Source of the DNA: Armatimonas sp043757465
GTDB lineage: Bacteria > Armatimonadota > Armatimonadia > Armatimonadales > Armatimonadaceae
Direction of reading: 5' to 3'
Assembly (NCBI RefSeq): GCF_043757465.1
Contig: NZ_JAYVPL010000158.1
Span: 62,001 to 126,000, forward strand
Length of the DNA: 64,000 nt
Shown: piece after piece, positions 1 to 8,541 of the stretch
Position numbering within the stretch: the stretch's first letter is position 1
How the letters are laid out: each line of letters opens with the position of its first letter
The notes under the pieces: model-generated
Told to the model about the DNA's origin: nothing
The model's database searches: none
What the model saw: the letters and a program-made list of their open reading frames with translations, nothing else
Program-made: the position numbers and the translations under genes

Positions 1-2
1 CG

Positions 3-383
3 CGGGAGTTCTACGGAGGCATTCTAGGGTGCTCGGAGGGGCGCAGCGCGGCGCATTGGGTGGACTTCAACCTCTTCGGGCACCAGTTTGTCTGTCACCT
101 AAACCCCAGCTTAGGTAAAAACGGCCAGCTCGCGGCGCACTACAACGGCGTGGACGGCCACGGGGTTCCTGTGCCCCACTACGGCGTGGTGCTGGAAATG
201 CCCGTCTGGGAGGCGCTCGCCGCGCGGCTCAAAGAGGCAGGGATTGTCTTTGTGATCGAGCCGTACATCCGCTTCGCCGGAGAAGTTGGGGAGCAGGCGA
301 CACTGTTTCTCATGGACCCCACAGGCAACGCGCTGGAGTTCAAGGCGTTTGCCGATATTAGCGCTCAGCTCTTCGCAACCTAA
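3..383 (+). CDS. VOC (glyoxalase/bleomycin-resistance fold) family protein, 5' end outside window
   Basis: The reading frame is open from base 3, before the internal GTG at 60, and already reads REFYGGILGC, a typical N-terminal segment of VOC proteins, so the gene starts left of the window. The visible part continues with W-V-D-F-N-L-F-G-H-Q and ends with the usual metal-ligand region around F-L-M-D-P-T-G-N-A-L-E-F-K. The conserved H of GHQ and the E of ALEF are the expected metal ligands. The fold supports glyoxalase, dioxygenase or resistance activities; the sequence does not say which. Family membership is secure, substrate unknown. Confidence 0.85.
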   Translation, partial: REFYGGILGCSEGRSAAHWVDFNLFGHQFVCHLNPSLGKNGQLAAHYNGVDGHGVPVPHYGVVLEMPVWEALAARLKEAGIVFVIEPYIRFAGEVGEQATLFLMDPTGNALEFKAFADISAQLFAT

Positions 384-411
384 AAAATGGTTTCTCTCTG
401 AGCCGACTGCC

Positions 412-1590
412 CTACGCGTTCTGTTTAAAGAGCCGCCGCGCGACGAGAGCGAGGACGAAGAGGCCGACCCCTGCCACCGAGAACCCGATCCCGTAGCCCT
501 GGGTTTTTAGCACCCACCCCAGCACCGCCGGGCCTGCCGCCTGCCCTAAAAAGAACGCGAAGGCGAAGAGCGAGACCGCCGTACCACGCATCTCCGGGGC
601 CAGCTCGGTGGCGCGGGTCTGGAGCGGGCCGTGCATGGTGTAGTAGCCCATCCCAAAGATCACAATAGCCGGGATAAAGAGCCACCAGGCAGGCAGCCAG
701 CCGATAAGCGTGTAGCCTACCAGCAGGAGCGATCCCCCAAAAAGCAGCGTCCCCAGCTCCCCAATCCTAGGCACCAGCTTCTTCACCGACGCGCTGTAGA
801 TCAGCCCGCCGATGCCAAAACAGCCCAGGAGCAACCCGACAGTGAGATACGAGAGTGAAAAACGCTCTTTAAGAGAAGCGCCCAGAAACGGCAAGCCTCC
901 AAAAATAAAGAAGCCCTCCACAAAGGCTGTCCCCAGCACAACCCGGGTCATCGGCTTGGCCCAGAGCGTCAGATACGGGGCAAAAGAGAACTTCCGCTCC
1001 GGACGCGGTGTCTCCGGCGCACGCTGGCTCTCCCGCAGGAGCAAAAATGCCATGAGCAGCGAGACGCTTGCGAAGATGCGGTAGATCACCCGCCAGCTTA
1101 AATACTCCCCGAAGATGCCCCCCAGCGCACTGCCCAGAATCTGCCCCAGCATCAGGGCGCTCATGAACCGTCCGAGGGTAACTTGGCGTTCCTGGTAGGG
1201 GAACTTATCGCCGATATAGCCCAGCGAGAGCGGGATCACGGCGGCAGCAACGGTTCCGGTGAGAAAACGCAGCGCCGTGAAGAGAGGCAGGTTGGGCATG
1301 AAGCTGCCCAAGACTTCCCCCAGCGCAAAGAGCCCCAGCGCCGCTGCCATCACTCTCAGCTTACCGATCCTATCGCCCAGCGGGCCATAGAAGAGCTGGA
1401 AAAGGCCGTAGGCGAAGGCATAGAGAGTCAGCGCGATACTGGCCCCCTCTTTGGTAACGTGCAAGTCGCTCGCAACTATTTTGAGGAGCGGGTCCATCAC
1501 CCGCGCATCGGCCTGAACGAGAAAGGCGGCGGTTCCTAGGACAAGCAGCGAGGCGCGCGCCGAGGAGACATCGGAAGCGGACGGGGTCAC
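412..1590 (-). CDS. MFS transporter
   Basis: A 392-residue protein with about twelve hydrophobic segments. The loop between the second and third segments carries the major-facilitator A-motif (GPLGDRIGKLR, residues 69-79). The N-terminal half has the look of drug:H+ antiporters of the DHA type. It probably exports a small molecule from the cytoplasm, but no substrate can be read from the sequence. Its start overlaps the stop of the upstream TPR gene by four bases (ATGA), so the two are translationally coupled and share a promoter. Confidence 0.88.
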   Translation of the reverse strand: MTPSASDVSSARASLLVLGTAAFLVQADARVMDPLLKIVASDLHVTKEGASIALTLYAFAYGLFQLFYGPLGDRIGKLRVMAAALGLFALGEVLGSFMPNLPLFTALRFLTGTVAAAVIPLSLGYIGDKFPYQERQVTLGRFMSALMLGQILGSALGGIFGEYLSWRVIYRIFASVSLLMAFLLLRESQRAPETPRPERKFSFAPYLTLWAKPMTRVVLGTAFVEGFFIFGGLPFLGASLKERFSLSYLTVGLLLGCFGIGGLIYSASVKKLVPRIGELGTLLFGGSLLLVGYTLIGWLPAWWLFIPAIVIFGMGYYTMHGPLQTRATELAPEMRGTAVSLFAFAFFLGQAAGPAVLGWVLKTQGYGIGFSVAGVGLFVLALVARRLFKQNA

Positions 1591-2468
1591 GGGGTCATGG
1601 CTTTCTTGGGGGGCGTAGCGGGCAAGACAGCACGGAGCTCTTTTTCAAAGAGGACGTACTCCAGACGGTTGCGAGAGTTATCCGGGAGCGAGTTCCTCAG
1701 GAACTGCTGGTAGCTGTCCGCCTCGTGTCGTGCGCGAGCTCTATCTCCGAGCTTGTGGTAACAGAGCGCGATAAAAACACTGTTCATCATCTCGTGCTGG
1801 AGACGCTCGCTCTCCTGGAGCCGGGCCAGTGCGTCGCTGTAGCGGCCTGCCCGGTAGAGAGCGACACCCAGTGTGTTGAGAACATTGGCCTTGCCCTCAG
1901 GCAGCTCGGCTTCCTGAAGTGCCTTTTGCGCCCGCGCGACGACCAGTGTGTAGTCTGGGAGCACATCCGGTAGGAGAACACAAGCCCAGGCGATATCGTT
2001 GTTGAGGCCACGCTCAGGGTTGCTGAGCAGTGGGGCAACATAGGCCGTATAGGCCGCGCTGTCCCCTTTCAGTGCCTGAACCTGCGCCTGCGCCACGGAG
2101 CTCTCCCAGGCGAGGCCCTTGGCCCAGAGATCCGCACCTTTTTTCCGCTCCCCCAACCGCCAGTGTGCCTCTGCCTGAAGCGGGAAGATCGGTGGCGGAC
2201 AGTCCACGCCACAAGTGTCGTCCGCCGCGCGGCTGACCCGACGCCAGTCGCCCTGCCTTGCTGCCTCCAGGAGGTGCGCACGCAGGATCTGTGTCCGCAT
2301 CCGCTCTTCGGGGGAGACCCGTGTGGGATCAAAAAAGAAGCCCTCGGGCATGCGGTGCCTTGGTGTAAAGCGGTCGTAGAGCCCAAAGGCGATCCAGAAC
2401 GCAAGTGGGGTGAGCAGGCCCGTTACCGCAAGGATCATTCGTTGCCGCGTCTCTGGGGTTGCCTTCAT
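1587..2468 (-). CDS. Membrane-anchored TPR-type protein of unknown role
   Basis: A 293-residue protein with one N-terminal membrane segment (about residues 7-26) followed by a helical-repeat region; the best TPR-like stretch is residues 175-260 (A-N-V-L-N-T-L-G-V-A-L-Y-R-A-G-R-Y-S-D-A). The ATG at 2468 is preferred to the in-frame GTG at 2483: a TACAAT hexamer (2475-2480) overlaps the codons after the GTG and lies exactly 6 bases before the ATG, so the transcript probably begins at the ATG. It is the first gene of a two-gene operon with the MFS transporter. Function unknown. Confidence 0.7.
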   Translation of the reverse strand: MKATPETRQRMILAVTGLLTPLAFWIAFGLYDRFTPRHRMPEGFFFDPTRVSPEERMRTQILRAHLLEAARQGDWRRVSRAADDTCGVDCPPPIFPLQAEAHWRLGERKKGADLWAKGLAWESSVAQAQVQALKGDSAAYTAYVAPLLSNPERGLNNDIAWACVLLPDVLPDYTLVVARAQKALQEAELPEGKANVLNTLGVALYRAGRYSDALARLQESERLQHEMMNSVFIALCYHKLGDRARARHEADSYQQFLRNSLPDNSRNRLEYVLFEKELRAVLPATPPKKAMTP

Positions 2469-2528
2469 AGCCGTATTGTACACGATTGCCTCGCCTCTGA
2501 GTTCGGTATTCTTGGGTAAAATAGCCGT
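2469..2528. promoter_or_regulatory. Divergent leaderless promoters for the TPR and PhyH-like genes
   Basis: The 60-bp gap holds TACAAT for the minus strand (2475-2480) and TAAAAT for the plus strand (2517-2522). Each ends 6 bases before its ATG, and neither gene has a Shine-Dalgarno sequence. No good -35 hexamer is visible on either side. Confidence 0.6.
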
Positions 2529-3335
2529 ATGAAACTCACCAACGACGAAAAAGCAGCGGGCTTACTCCCACCAGAACGCCTGAACAAAGCGGTGCAGACA
2601 TTCAATGATGTGGGCTACGTGGTGGTCGAAAATGTCTACGATGCCGTGTTTCTTGAGACGATGCGCACGGCCTACGAAAGAGAGCTAGCGCGGTTTATCC
2701 AGAGCAAGGGCGGGCTCGCGGCGCTGGAGGGCAAGACCTTTGGGAAGAACCACATCGGCTTCTTTCCCCCTCTGCACCTGCCTCTGGCCCACACGCAGCT
2801 TGTGGCGCAGCCCGTGGCGGTTCAGCTCATGCAGGCACTGCTGGGCGAGGACATCCAGTGCGCGTTTTTCCATACCAATACCGCCCTGCCCGGCTCTGGA
2901 ATCCAGCCCGTGCACCGAGATACCGGGCACTTGATGGGTGTCGCGCATCCGGTGGCGACCCTCGTGCTCAATATCCCGCTCTGCGACTTCACGATTGCCA
3001 ATGGCGCAACCGAGGTCTGGCCGGGGACACACTCGATTCTCGGGGGCGTGCTCGACGACGAGCGGGCGGCGGCGTTTCCCTCCGTGCGCACGGAAATTCC
3101 TGTGGGGAGCTTTATCCTGCGCGACATGCGAATGTGGCACCGAGGGATGCCCAACGACTCCGACTCCCCACGCACCATGTACGCCATTGTCTATGAGCGC
3201 GGCTTTATCCGCACTCCTGTGATTACCGTCCCACGCACCACGTGGGAGTCCTGGTCCGATACAGCACAGCATATCTTCCGTCACAACCAGGTGGTGGAGG
3301 ATACAGAGCATACACCACGCGTCTGGGGGGGCTAG
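2529..3335 (+). CDS. PhyH-like Fe(II)/2-oxoglutarate dioxygenase
   Basis: A 268-residue protein of the phytanoyl-CoA dioxygenase family, a jelly-roll oxygenase that uses Fe(II) and 2-oxoglutarate. The iron triad can be seen: H129 and D131 in P-V-H-R-D-T-G-H, and H204 in R-M-W-H-R-G-M-P. R215 is placed to bind 2-oxoglutarate. The last part, after about residue 225, includes a W-E-S-W motif typical of this subgroup. Transcription is probably leaderless from TAAAAT at 2517. The following hydrolase gene starts 5 bases after its stop, so the two form an operon. Bacterial members act on many small metabolites; the substrate is unknown. Confidence 0.82.
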   Translation: MKLTNDEKAAGLLPPERLNKAVQTFNDVGYVVVENVYDAVFLETMRTAYERELARFIQSKGGLAALEGKTFGKNHIGFFPPLHLPLAHTQLVAQPVAVQLMQALLGEDIQCAFFHTNTALPGSGIQPVHRDTGHLMGVAHPVATLVLNIPLCDFTIANGATEVWPGTHSILGGVLDDERAAAFPSVRTEIPVGSFILRDMRMWHRGMPNDSDSPRTMYAIVYERGFIRTPVITVPRTTWESWSDTAQHIFRHNQVVEDTEHTPRVWGG

Positions 3336-3340
3336 CCAAA

Positions 3341-5164
3341 ATGCCCGTGACAATCTTCCGCGATGCCTACGGTATCCCGCATCTCTATGCCGATACCACA
3401 GCGGCACTTTTCTTTGGCTTCGGGTACATCCAGGCAAAAGACCGGCTGGAGGCGCTGATTCGCAACCTGAAACAAGCCCGAGGTGAGCTGGCGGAGCTAG
3501 ACGGAATCACGGCACTGGAGGGGGATGTTGCCGTGCGCGCCTTCTGCCTGAGCGAGCGGGCACAAACCACCTGGCGTACCCTACCGGGCGTCGTCCGCGC
3601 GGAGATTGGGGCGTTTGCAGCGGGGATCAATCGGTGGCAAAAAGAGGCGCAAGAGCGGCGACCCGAGGGGGCGTTTATGGTGACACCACAAGACATTCTT
3701 ACCTTCGCACTCTTTGTGAACCTCGCCTTCTCGCAGGAAGGGCTGGCGGCGGGCTCGAATGCCTTTGTGGTGGCTCCCACAAAGCTGAAATCAGGCAATG
3801 GAAGCCTTATCTCGATGGACCCGCACCTGCCCCTCCAGGGCTTCTACCGCTGGTACGAGGCGCGGCTCGTGGGCGGCGAGTTCGATCAGCACGGGGTGAC
3901 TTTTGTCGGTCTGCCCTACTTAGGGATGGCCTGCAACGCCCACTTAGCATGGGCGAATACGGTGAACCAGCCGGATCTCTCAGACCTCTATGTGCTGCGC
4001 TTGCGAGGAAAAAATAAAGACGGCTACGAGTACGACACTCAGACGCGTGCGCTGGAGTTTCGCGGGTTTGTCTTCAAGGTCAAGGGCGGCGGCGAGGTCT
4101 CCCGGAAAATCGCCTACTCCCACCACGGGCCACTGCTTGCGGAAGGAATCGCCGTGCGTAAAGCGGGCGGCAGTGAGGCGGGCAATGTTCTCCAGAGCCG
4201 CGCCCAGGGAGTCGCAACCACTGTCAGCGAGTACCGCCAAGCACTCGCTCTGCGTGGCACGGTGATGTTCAATCATCTCTTTGGAGATACGAGCGGCCAG
4301 GTAGGCTATGTCTGGGGCGGGCGGATTCCTCGTCGGCCCGATGGCTTCGACTTCAGCGGCCCGGTGCCGGGCTGGACAAGCGCGACGGAGTGGGGCGAGC
4401 CGGTAGAGTTCGCGGAACTTCCCCAGTGTGAGAGTGCGCCGCAGGGCTTTTTCCAGAGCTGTAACGACGGCCCAACCCGCACGGGGGCGGGCGCAAACCT
4501 CACACCTCCTGGGCCTTTTCCCGCCTGGCTCGCCCCGGACTCACAGACCCTGCGCGGCCAACGGCTCCACGTGCTCCTAGAGCAAGCGGGTTCTCTGGAT
4601 CTTGCGCTCGCAAAAACCATCGCGACGGACTGCCGCGATCTCAGTGCCGACACGCACCTCCCCCGCCTCCTTGCGGAGGCAAGGGGAAGCCAAGCACTGC
4701 CAATCTTGCAGAGCTGGGATCGAACGCTCACGCGAGACGCTCGCGGGGCAGCACTCTTCCAGCTCGCCTTGCGGGAGGGGAGCCTGGCACAGGCAATAAC
4801 ACGGCTCGCGCGCCTTGGCCTGCCCTTGGACGTGCCCTGGGGTGAGCTGCACCGGCACCGACGCGGCGGGGTTGATCTGCCCATGGACGGTGGCGGCGAG
4901 TCGCTCTGCCCCCATGGCGGCGAACCCGGCCCCGACGGGCGGATAACCGTGACATTTGGCTCCTCGTTTCGGATGCTAGCGCAGCTCTCCGACACGGCCC
5001 ACCCGGAGCTCTGGGCCGCGCAGCCCTACGGCAACTCCGATGATCCCGAGTCGCCGCACTACACCGACCAGATGGAGCTAGCCTGCCGCCGCGCGTACCG
5101 CAAAGTCCCCTGGACCCGCGTGGCCCTCGAAGCCGAGTGCACGGAACACCTCAAGCTGGACTAA
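3341..5164 (+). CDS. Penicillin-acylase family N-terminal nucleophile hydrolase
   Basis: A 607-residue protein of the penicillin/acyl-homoserine-lactone acylase family. These amidases are made as one chain and self-cleave in front of a catalytic Ser. The N-terminal signature is present (V-T-I-F-R-D-A-Y-G-I-P-H, residues 3-14), and the nucleophile is Ser139 in A-G-S-N-A-F-V-V, followed by the usual M-D-P-H-L-P. The ATG at 3341 fits the family N terminus; a longer frame from 3242 only overlaps the previous gene. Family members are normally exported, yet no signal peptide is visible, so the enzyme may stay in the cytoplasm. Its 3' end overlaps the convergent fumarase gene by 14 bp. Confidence 0.82.
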   Translation: MPVTIFRDAYGIPHLYADTTAALFFGFGYIQAKDRLEALIRNLKQARGELAELDGITALEGDVAVRAFCLSERAQTTWRTLPGVVRAEIGAFAAGINRWQKEAQERRPEGAFMVTPQDILTFALFVNLAFSQEGLAAGSNAFVVAPTKLKSGNGSLISMDPHLPLQGFYRWYEARLVGGEFDQHGVTFVGLPYLGMACNAHLAWANTVNQPDLSDLYVLRLRGKNKDGYEYDTQTRALEFRGFVFKVKGGGEVSRKIAYSHHGPLLAEGIAVRKAGGSEAGNVLQSRAQGVATTVSEYRQALALRGTVMFNHLFGDTSGQVGYVWGGRIPRRPDGFDFSGPVPGWTSATEWGEPVEFAELPQCESAPQGFFQSCNDGPTRTGAGANLTPPGPFPAWLAPDSQTLRGQRLHVLLEQAGSLDLALAKTIATDCRDLSADTHLPRLLAEARGSQALPILQSWDRTLTRDARGAALFQLALREGSLAQAITRLARLGLPLDVPWGELHRHRRGGVDLPMDGGGESLCPHGGEPGPDGRITVTFGSSFRMLAQLSDTAHPELWAAQPYGNSDDPESPHYTDQMELACRRAYRKVPWTRVALEAECTEHLKLD

Positions 5165-6089
5165 CGTCGTGCGCCAGCGTCTCGCTCGCCTCTTCGTAGA
5201 GCCAGCCGGTGATTGCGTTGGTGGTGGGGTTGAGAGTCACTCCACGCCGCCGGTGTGCCCAGCAGGCATAGCTCACGGAAACAAAGAAGCTGGCGGGGAG
5301 GCGGTTCTGCGCCGTGATCTTGCAGCCCAGAAGGCTCGTGTTCCCGCCAAAGCCCATAGGGCCGATCCCCAGGCCGTTGCAGATGCGCGTGATTTCGTGC
5401 TCCAGTGCACTTAGCTGCATGTCCGAGTTACTATCGCCGACGGTGCGTAGGAGCTGCTCTTTGGCGATCTCTAGACCATGCGCCCGGTCGCTGCCGATAC
5501 AGACCCCGATGTAGCCAGGCGCACAGCCCTTGCCCTGCGCTTTCCAGACCGCGTCCAGCACCACGAGCTTCACGCCCTCGATGTTGCGGCCCGCTTTTTT
5601 CCCAATCTCTGTGAGTTCCGCCGGAAGGCTATACTGCGCCCCGACATTCTCGCAGCCCCCGCCCTTGAGCATCAGCCGGACATCTACCGTGTCTTTTCGC
5701 CATGCCTGGAAATGGAACTGCGGCGTCCCCGGCCCCAGATTGTTGCCCGTGTTCTTGCCCGTGATGGAGTCCACGGAGTTCTGGCGTAGGTAGCCAATCG
5801 CCGTTGCTTCAGACACAGCGGCGCGGGCAGCCTCCTCGAAGGTGAGAATATCGTAGCCAATCGGGTAGTGGACGTAGAACTTGATCATCCCGGTGTCCTG
5901 GCAGATCGGGGCAGAGTCTTGTGCGGCAGTGGCGATATTACAGTCAATCGTGTCCAGCGCCATCAGGGCGCGGCTGTCTTTCATCTCCACGGCGCGGCCC
6001 CTTTCCATTGCCTCACGAATATCGGCAGGCAGGTCGGAAGAAGTGCGGCGGATGAGGTCCAGCAGGCTGGCTTGCAAAGTGGTGCTCAT
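5151..6089 (-). CDS. Class I (Fe-S) fumarate hydratase, alpha/N-terminal part
   Basis: A 312-residue protein matching the N-terminal [4Fe-4S] domain of class I fumarase and the TtdA alpha subunit, which interconvert fumarate and malate (or dehydrate tartrate). Cys63 in A-P-I-C-Q-D-T-G is a cluster ligand by family precedent; Cys146, Cys189 and Cys197 (G-Y-I-G-V-C-I-G-S-D-R) are the other candidates. The C-terminal beta part needed for activity is not adjacent, so it must be elsewhere. TATACT (6097-6102) ends 7 bases before the ATG and no ribosome site is visible, so the mRNA is probably leaderless. Confidence 0.85.
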   Translation of the reverse strand: MSTTLQASLLDLIRRTSSDLPADIREAMERGRAVEMKDSRALMALDTIDCNIATAAQDSAPICQDTGMIKFYVHYPIGYDILTFEEAARAAVSEATAIGYLRQNSVDSITGKNTGNNLGPGTPQFHFQAWRKDTVDVRLMLKGGGCENVGAQYSLPAELTEIGKKAGRNIEGVKLVVLDAVWKAQGKGCAPGYIGVCIGSDRAHGLEIAKEQLLRTVGDSNSDMQLSALEHEITRICNGLGIGPMGFGGNTSLLGCKITAQNRLPASFFVSVSYACWAHRRRGVTLNPTTNAITGWLYEEASETLAHDVSPA

Positions 6090-6101
6090 GTAGCAAAGTA
6101 T

Positions 6102-6127
6102 ACCCCCTTCGCGGAGCCGGAGGGGGT
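6102..6127. repeat. GC-rich palindrome between fumarase and padR
   Basis: ACCCCCT at 6102-6108 and AGGGGGT at 6121-6127 form a 7-bp inverted repeat around a 12-base GC-rich centre, directly upstream of the fumarase -10 hexamer. It belongs to the general class of C5/G5 palindromes scattered over this window. Confidence 0.5.
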
Positions 6128-6152
6128 CGCGCTCTCAGGCGCGGGGGGAGGC

Positions 6153-6182
6153 TTGACCATATATCATTTTTTGAGATATAAC
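6153..6182 (+). promoter_or_regulatory. padR promoter with overlapping operator-like inverted repeat
   Basis: TTGACC (6153-6158) and TATAAC (6177-6182), spaced by 18 bases, form a sigma-70-type promoter. A perfect 6-bp inverted repeat, TATATC (6160-6165) and GATATA (6175-6180) with a 9-base centre, lies across the spacer and the -10. PadR proteins usually repress their own operon through such sites, so this is a likely autoregulatory operator. Confidence 0.6.
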
Positions 6183-6201
6183 TATTTCGGAGATAAATCA
6201 A

Positions 6202-6525
6202 ATGGCATTTCGCGGCGATCCTGAGACACTGATTTTAGCGACTCTTTCCGGCGGGCCACAGCATGGCTATGAGATCACACGGCGGGTCAATGGACTGGAC
6301 GGCATGAGGATTCAAGACGGCCAGCTCTACCCGATTCTGCACCGACTGGAAACCGAGGGCATGATCGAGGCGGAGTGGGTGCCGCAAGAGGGCAAGCCCG
6401 CCCGCAAGGTCTACCAGCTCACGGAGGCTGGTAACAAAAAACTAGAGGAAAAGCGCATCGGCTGGGAGGCATTCTCCCGCTCCGTCACCAGTCTCCTTGC
6501 CAAGCCGGAGGTGCAAAATGCGTAA
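6202..6525 (+). CDS. PadR family transcriptional regulator
   Basis: A 107-residue winged-helix protein of the short PadR class. The family signature is clear: L-I-L-A-T-L near the N terminus, G-P-Q-H-G-Y-E-I, then G-Q-L-Y-P-I-L-H-R-L-E in the recognition helix, and the wing around P-A-R-K-V-Y-Q-L-T-E-A-G. A CGGAG ribosome site lies 9 bases before the ATG. It overlaps the next gene, a membrane protein, by 8 bp, the usual PadR plus membrane-partner arrangement. A palindrome over its own promoter suggests autorepression. The inducer is unknown. Confidence 0.92.
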   Translation: MAFRGDPETLILATLSGGPQHGYEITRRVNGLDGMRIQDGQLYPILHRLETEGMIEAEWVPQEGKPARKVYQLTEAGNKKLEEKRIGWEAFSRSVTSLLAKPEVQNA

Positions 6526-7660
6526 GCTCACCCAGAATCCCGAGACGATTGAAGAGTACAGCGATGCGCTCCGTCAGCGCCTCACGGGGACGCTACCCCC
6601 GGAAAAAATCGAGGAAGTGGTCGCCGAAACGCAGGCACATCTCTCGGATACCGCCGATGAGTTGCGCCACCAGGCCGATGTCTACGAGCGCCATGCCGTC
6701 ACGAATTTCCTCCCTGTGAGCAAGCTCTCCCGAGGCATCAGCCGCGCCTGGTCGCCGGTCTTTCTGCGCCACAGCGGCACAAAATCCCTGCAAAATACCA
6801 GCGTAGCCATCGCCGTCCTTGGCCTGACCTGGGGCATGATCTGCTTCTCGTTTGGAAGCAAGCTCCCCGCAGGCTGGCTAGGTAGCCTAGGTGCCTTCAT
6901 TCCCATAGTTCTCCCCCTCGCTCTCACGTTTTTCCTCGCACTGGCTGCCTGCCGCTCACAGACGCGGCGGTTCACCTTTGGGAGCCTTGCAGCTATCATC
7001 GCCTGTACATTCTGGGGCGGCTGGAAGTTCACCGGAGCCCTGCCAGAGCGAGCCTTCCACTCCCGCTTCGATGCTCCCGCTCTCTACGCCGATACCATCG
7101 CAGGCTCAAATTTCCGAAGCGAAGAGATCGCGCTCTTAAGAAAAGGGATCCGCCACTACAGCAAGTACACCGTATTAATTGTAAAACGGGATTCTGAATT
7201 TCATGTCTCTCAAAATCAGATTTCGGTGCCTGAGGAGCTGAAGTACAAGAACCGTTTTATCGTCCCACGCAATGGATTCAGTGCCTTTCGGCCTTTAGCA
7301 AAAAGCGTTTCAGCCAACGATTTCTTCAATCATTCCCGTCACATGGTCGCCGGTTTGAGCGCCCCCTTGACTGTCAGCACCCCAGAAGCAGCACGACAGG
7401 AGTGGGGACGGGCAGGCGAGTATCTGAAAGACCATATTATGTGGCAGGAGTCCGATCAGAGAATGCTTCGCCGTTATCACGAGCTCATTACAGCGTCCGT
7501 GATGCGCTTTGAGTGGGCATCAGCACGCTCTCTAGGGACGATCACCGCGACCTATGTGGGCGGAATTATCTTTCTGGACTTACTGGGTGGCTCTATGGGA
7601 ATGGCGCTGCTCAAATCTCGGCGGCGACGGAGATCGCGGAGGGTTGGGTTGGAGGCATAG
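6518..7660 (+). CDS. Membrane protein with N-terminal HAAS-like segment, PadR partner
   Basis: A 380-residue protein. Residues 1-60 are a charged helical region (E-E-Y-S-D-A-L-R-Q-R-L with L-P-P-E-K-I-E-E) like the HAAS/DUF1700 segment of proteins coupled to PadR regulators. Hydrophobic segments follow at about 90-112, 120-142 and 150-170, then a roughly 150-residue hydrophilic region, and a last membrane segment near 350-370 with a basic tail. The ATG at 6518 is preceded by GGAGGTG inside padR; the longer frame from 6497 has no support. In PadR systems the partner is often the repressed target responding to envelope stress. Its exact role is unknown. Confidence 0.6.
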   Translation: MRKLTQNPETIEEYSDALRQRLTGTLPPEKIEEVVAETQAHLSDTADELRHQADVYERHAVTNFLPVSKLSRGISRAWSPVFLRHSGTKSLQNTSVAIAVLGLTWGMICFSFGSKLPAGWLGSLGAFIPIVLPLALTFFLALAACRSQTRRFTFGSLAAIIACTFWGGWKFTGALPERAFHSRFDAPALYADTIAGSNFRSEEIALLRKGIRHYSKYTVLIVKRDSEFHVSQNQISVPEELKYKNRFIVPRNGFSAFRPLAKSVSANDFFNHSRHMVAGLSAPLTVSTPEAARQEWGRAGEYLKDHIMWQESDQRMLRRYHELITASVMRFEWASARSLGTITATYVGGIIFLDLLGGSMGMALLKSRRRRRSRRVGLEA

Positions 7661-7689
7661 CGGGTATACTCCTCGCAAGGAGGGTGGAT

Positions 7690-8541
7690 ATGCCGACACC
7701 TGAGTTCGAGAAGCGCTCCGAGAAGAACCTCGCCACCTTGCGGCCCAAGGCCCAGCCGCACTTTCGCGCCCTGCTGCGCGCCCTGAAGACCTACGCCGCC
7801 AGCAAGGGGCTGGAGGCAAAGATTATCAGCGCCAACCGGACGTGGGCGGAGCAGGACGCGCTCTTTGCCAAAGGCCGCACGACAGAGGGGCCGAAAGTCA
7901 CCAATGCACGCGGGGGACAAAGCAACCACAACTACCAGATCGCCGTGGATATTGGGCTTTTTGAGCACGACAAGTACCTGCCGGAGTCGCCGCACTACAA
8001 GAAAATGGGCCCGCTAGGTGAGGCACTCGGGCTGGAGTGGGGCGGGCGCTGGAGCGATTTCCCGGACACCCCCCACTACCAGATCAAGACGAATAAACGC
8101 ATCTCCGTGCTGCGCGAGCTGGTGCGCACCGACGGTTGGAGTGCTCTGGATGCGCTCATTCCTACGTTTGCAGCGCCCACCGCTGCTGCGCCCACCCCAG
8201 AGCCCCTCCCCATTCCCAAACCGATTGCTCCCCCCGACACCGTGGCGGTCTTTCTGGATCGCGGCGAAGGAGCCAAGGCGCTCAGCCTCGATGCGTGGTT
8301 TGTCGAGAGCCGGGTCTGGGTGGCAATCCGCGACTGGGCGGACTTCTTTGGCGGCACGCTGATCGAGAAAAACGGCAAGTTCTCTCTGCTTCTCAGTGGC
8401 CAAAGCACCCTCATTCCCACACAGATCATTGCCGAGCACACGGTCGCCAAGTTTGCGGACATCAACGCCGTGCTCGGCTGGAACTTCTCCTTCGACGGTG
8501 CCCTTCGCCCTCGCACGCTCACCATTCACCCGGACAGCTAA
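7690..8541 (+). CDS. M15-type peptidoglycan peptidase with C-terminal stalk-like domain
   Basis: A 283-residue protein. Residues 1-140 match the VanY/CwlK-type M15 peptidase domain that cleaves peptide cross-bridges; the zinc ligands are H80 and D87 (S-N-H-N-Y-Q-I-A-V-D) and H129 (T-P-H-Y-Q). A Pro/Ala-rich linker at about 155-190 leads to a C-terminal region that looks like a copper-amine-oxidase-N-like stalk domain (V-W-V-A-I-R-D-W-A-D-F-F-G-G). The start is fixed by AAGGAGG 8 bases before the ATG at 7690; the longer upstream frame runs through the previous gene. No signal peptide is visible, which is odd for a wall enzyme. Confidence 0.75.
   Translation: MPTPEFEKRSEKNLATLRPKAQPHFRALLRALKTYAASKGLEAKIISANRTWAEQDALFAKGRTTEGPKVTNARGGQSNHNYQIAVDIGLFEHDKYLPESPHYKKMGPLGEALGLEWGGRWSDFPDTPHYQIKTNKRISVLRELVRTDGWSALDALIPTFAAPTAAAPTPEPLPIPKPIAPPDTVAVFLDRGEGAKALSLDAWFVESRVWVAIRDWADFFGGTLIEKNGKFSLLLSGQSTLIPTQIIAEHTVAKFADINAVLGWNFSFDGALRPRTLTIHPDS

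Noticed and set aside
2685..3437. Minus-strand frame of 250 codons
   Set aside because: Antisense shadow of the PhyH-like gene, with composition typical of reversed GC-rich codons.
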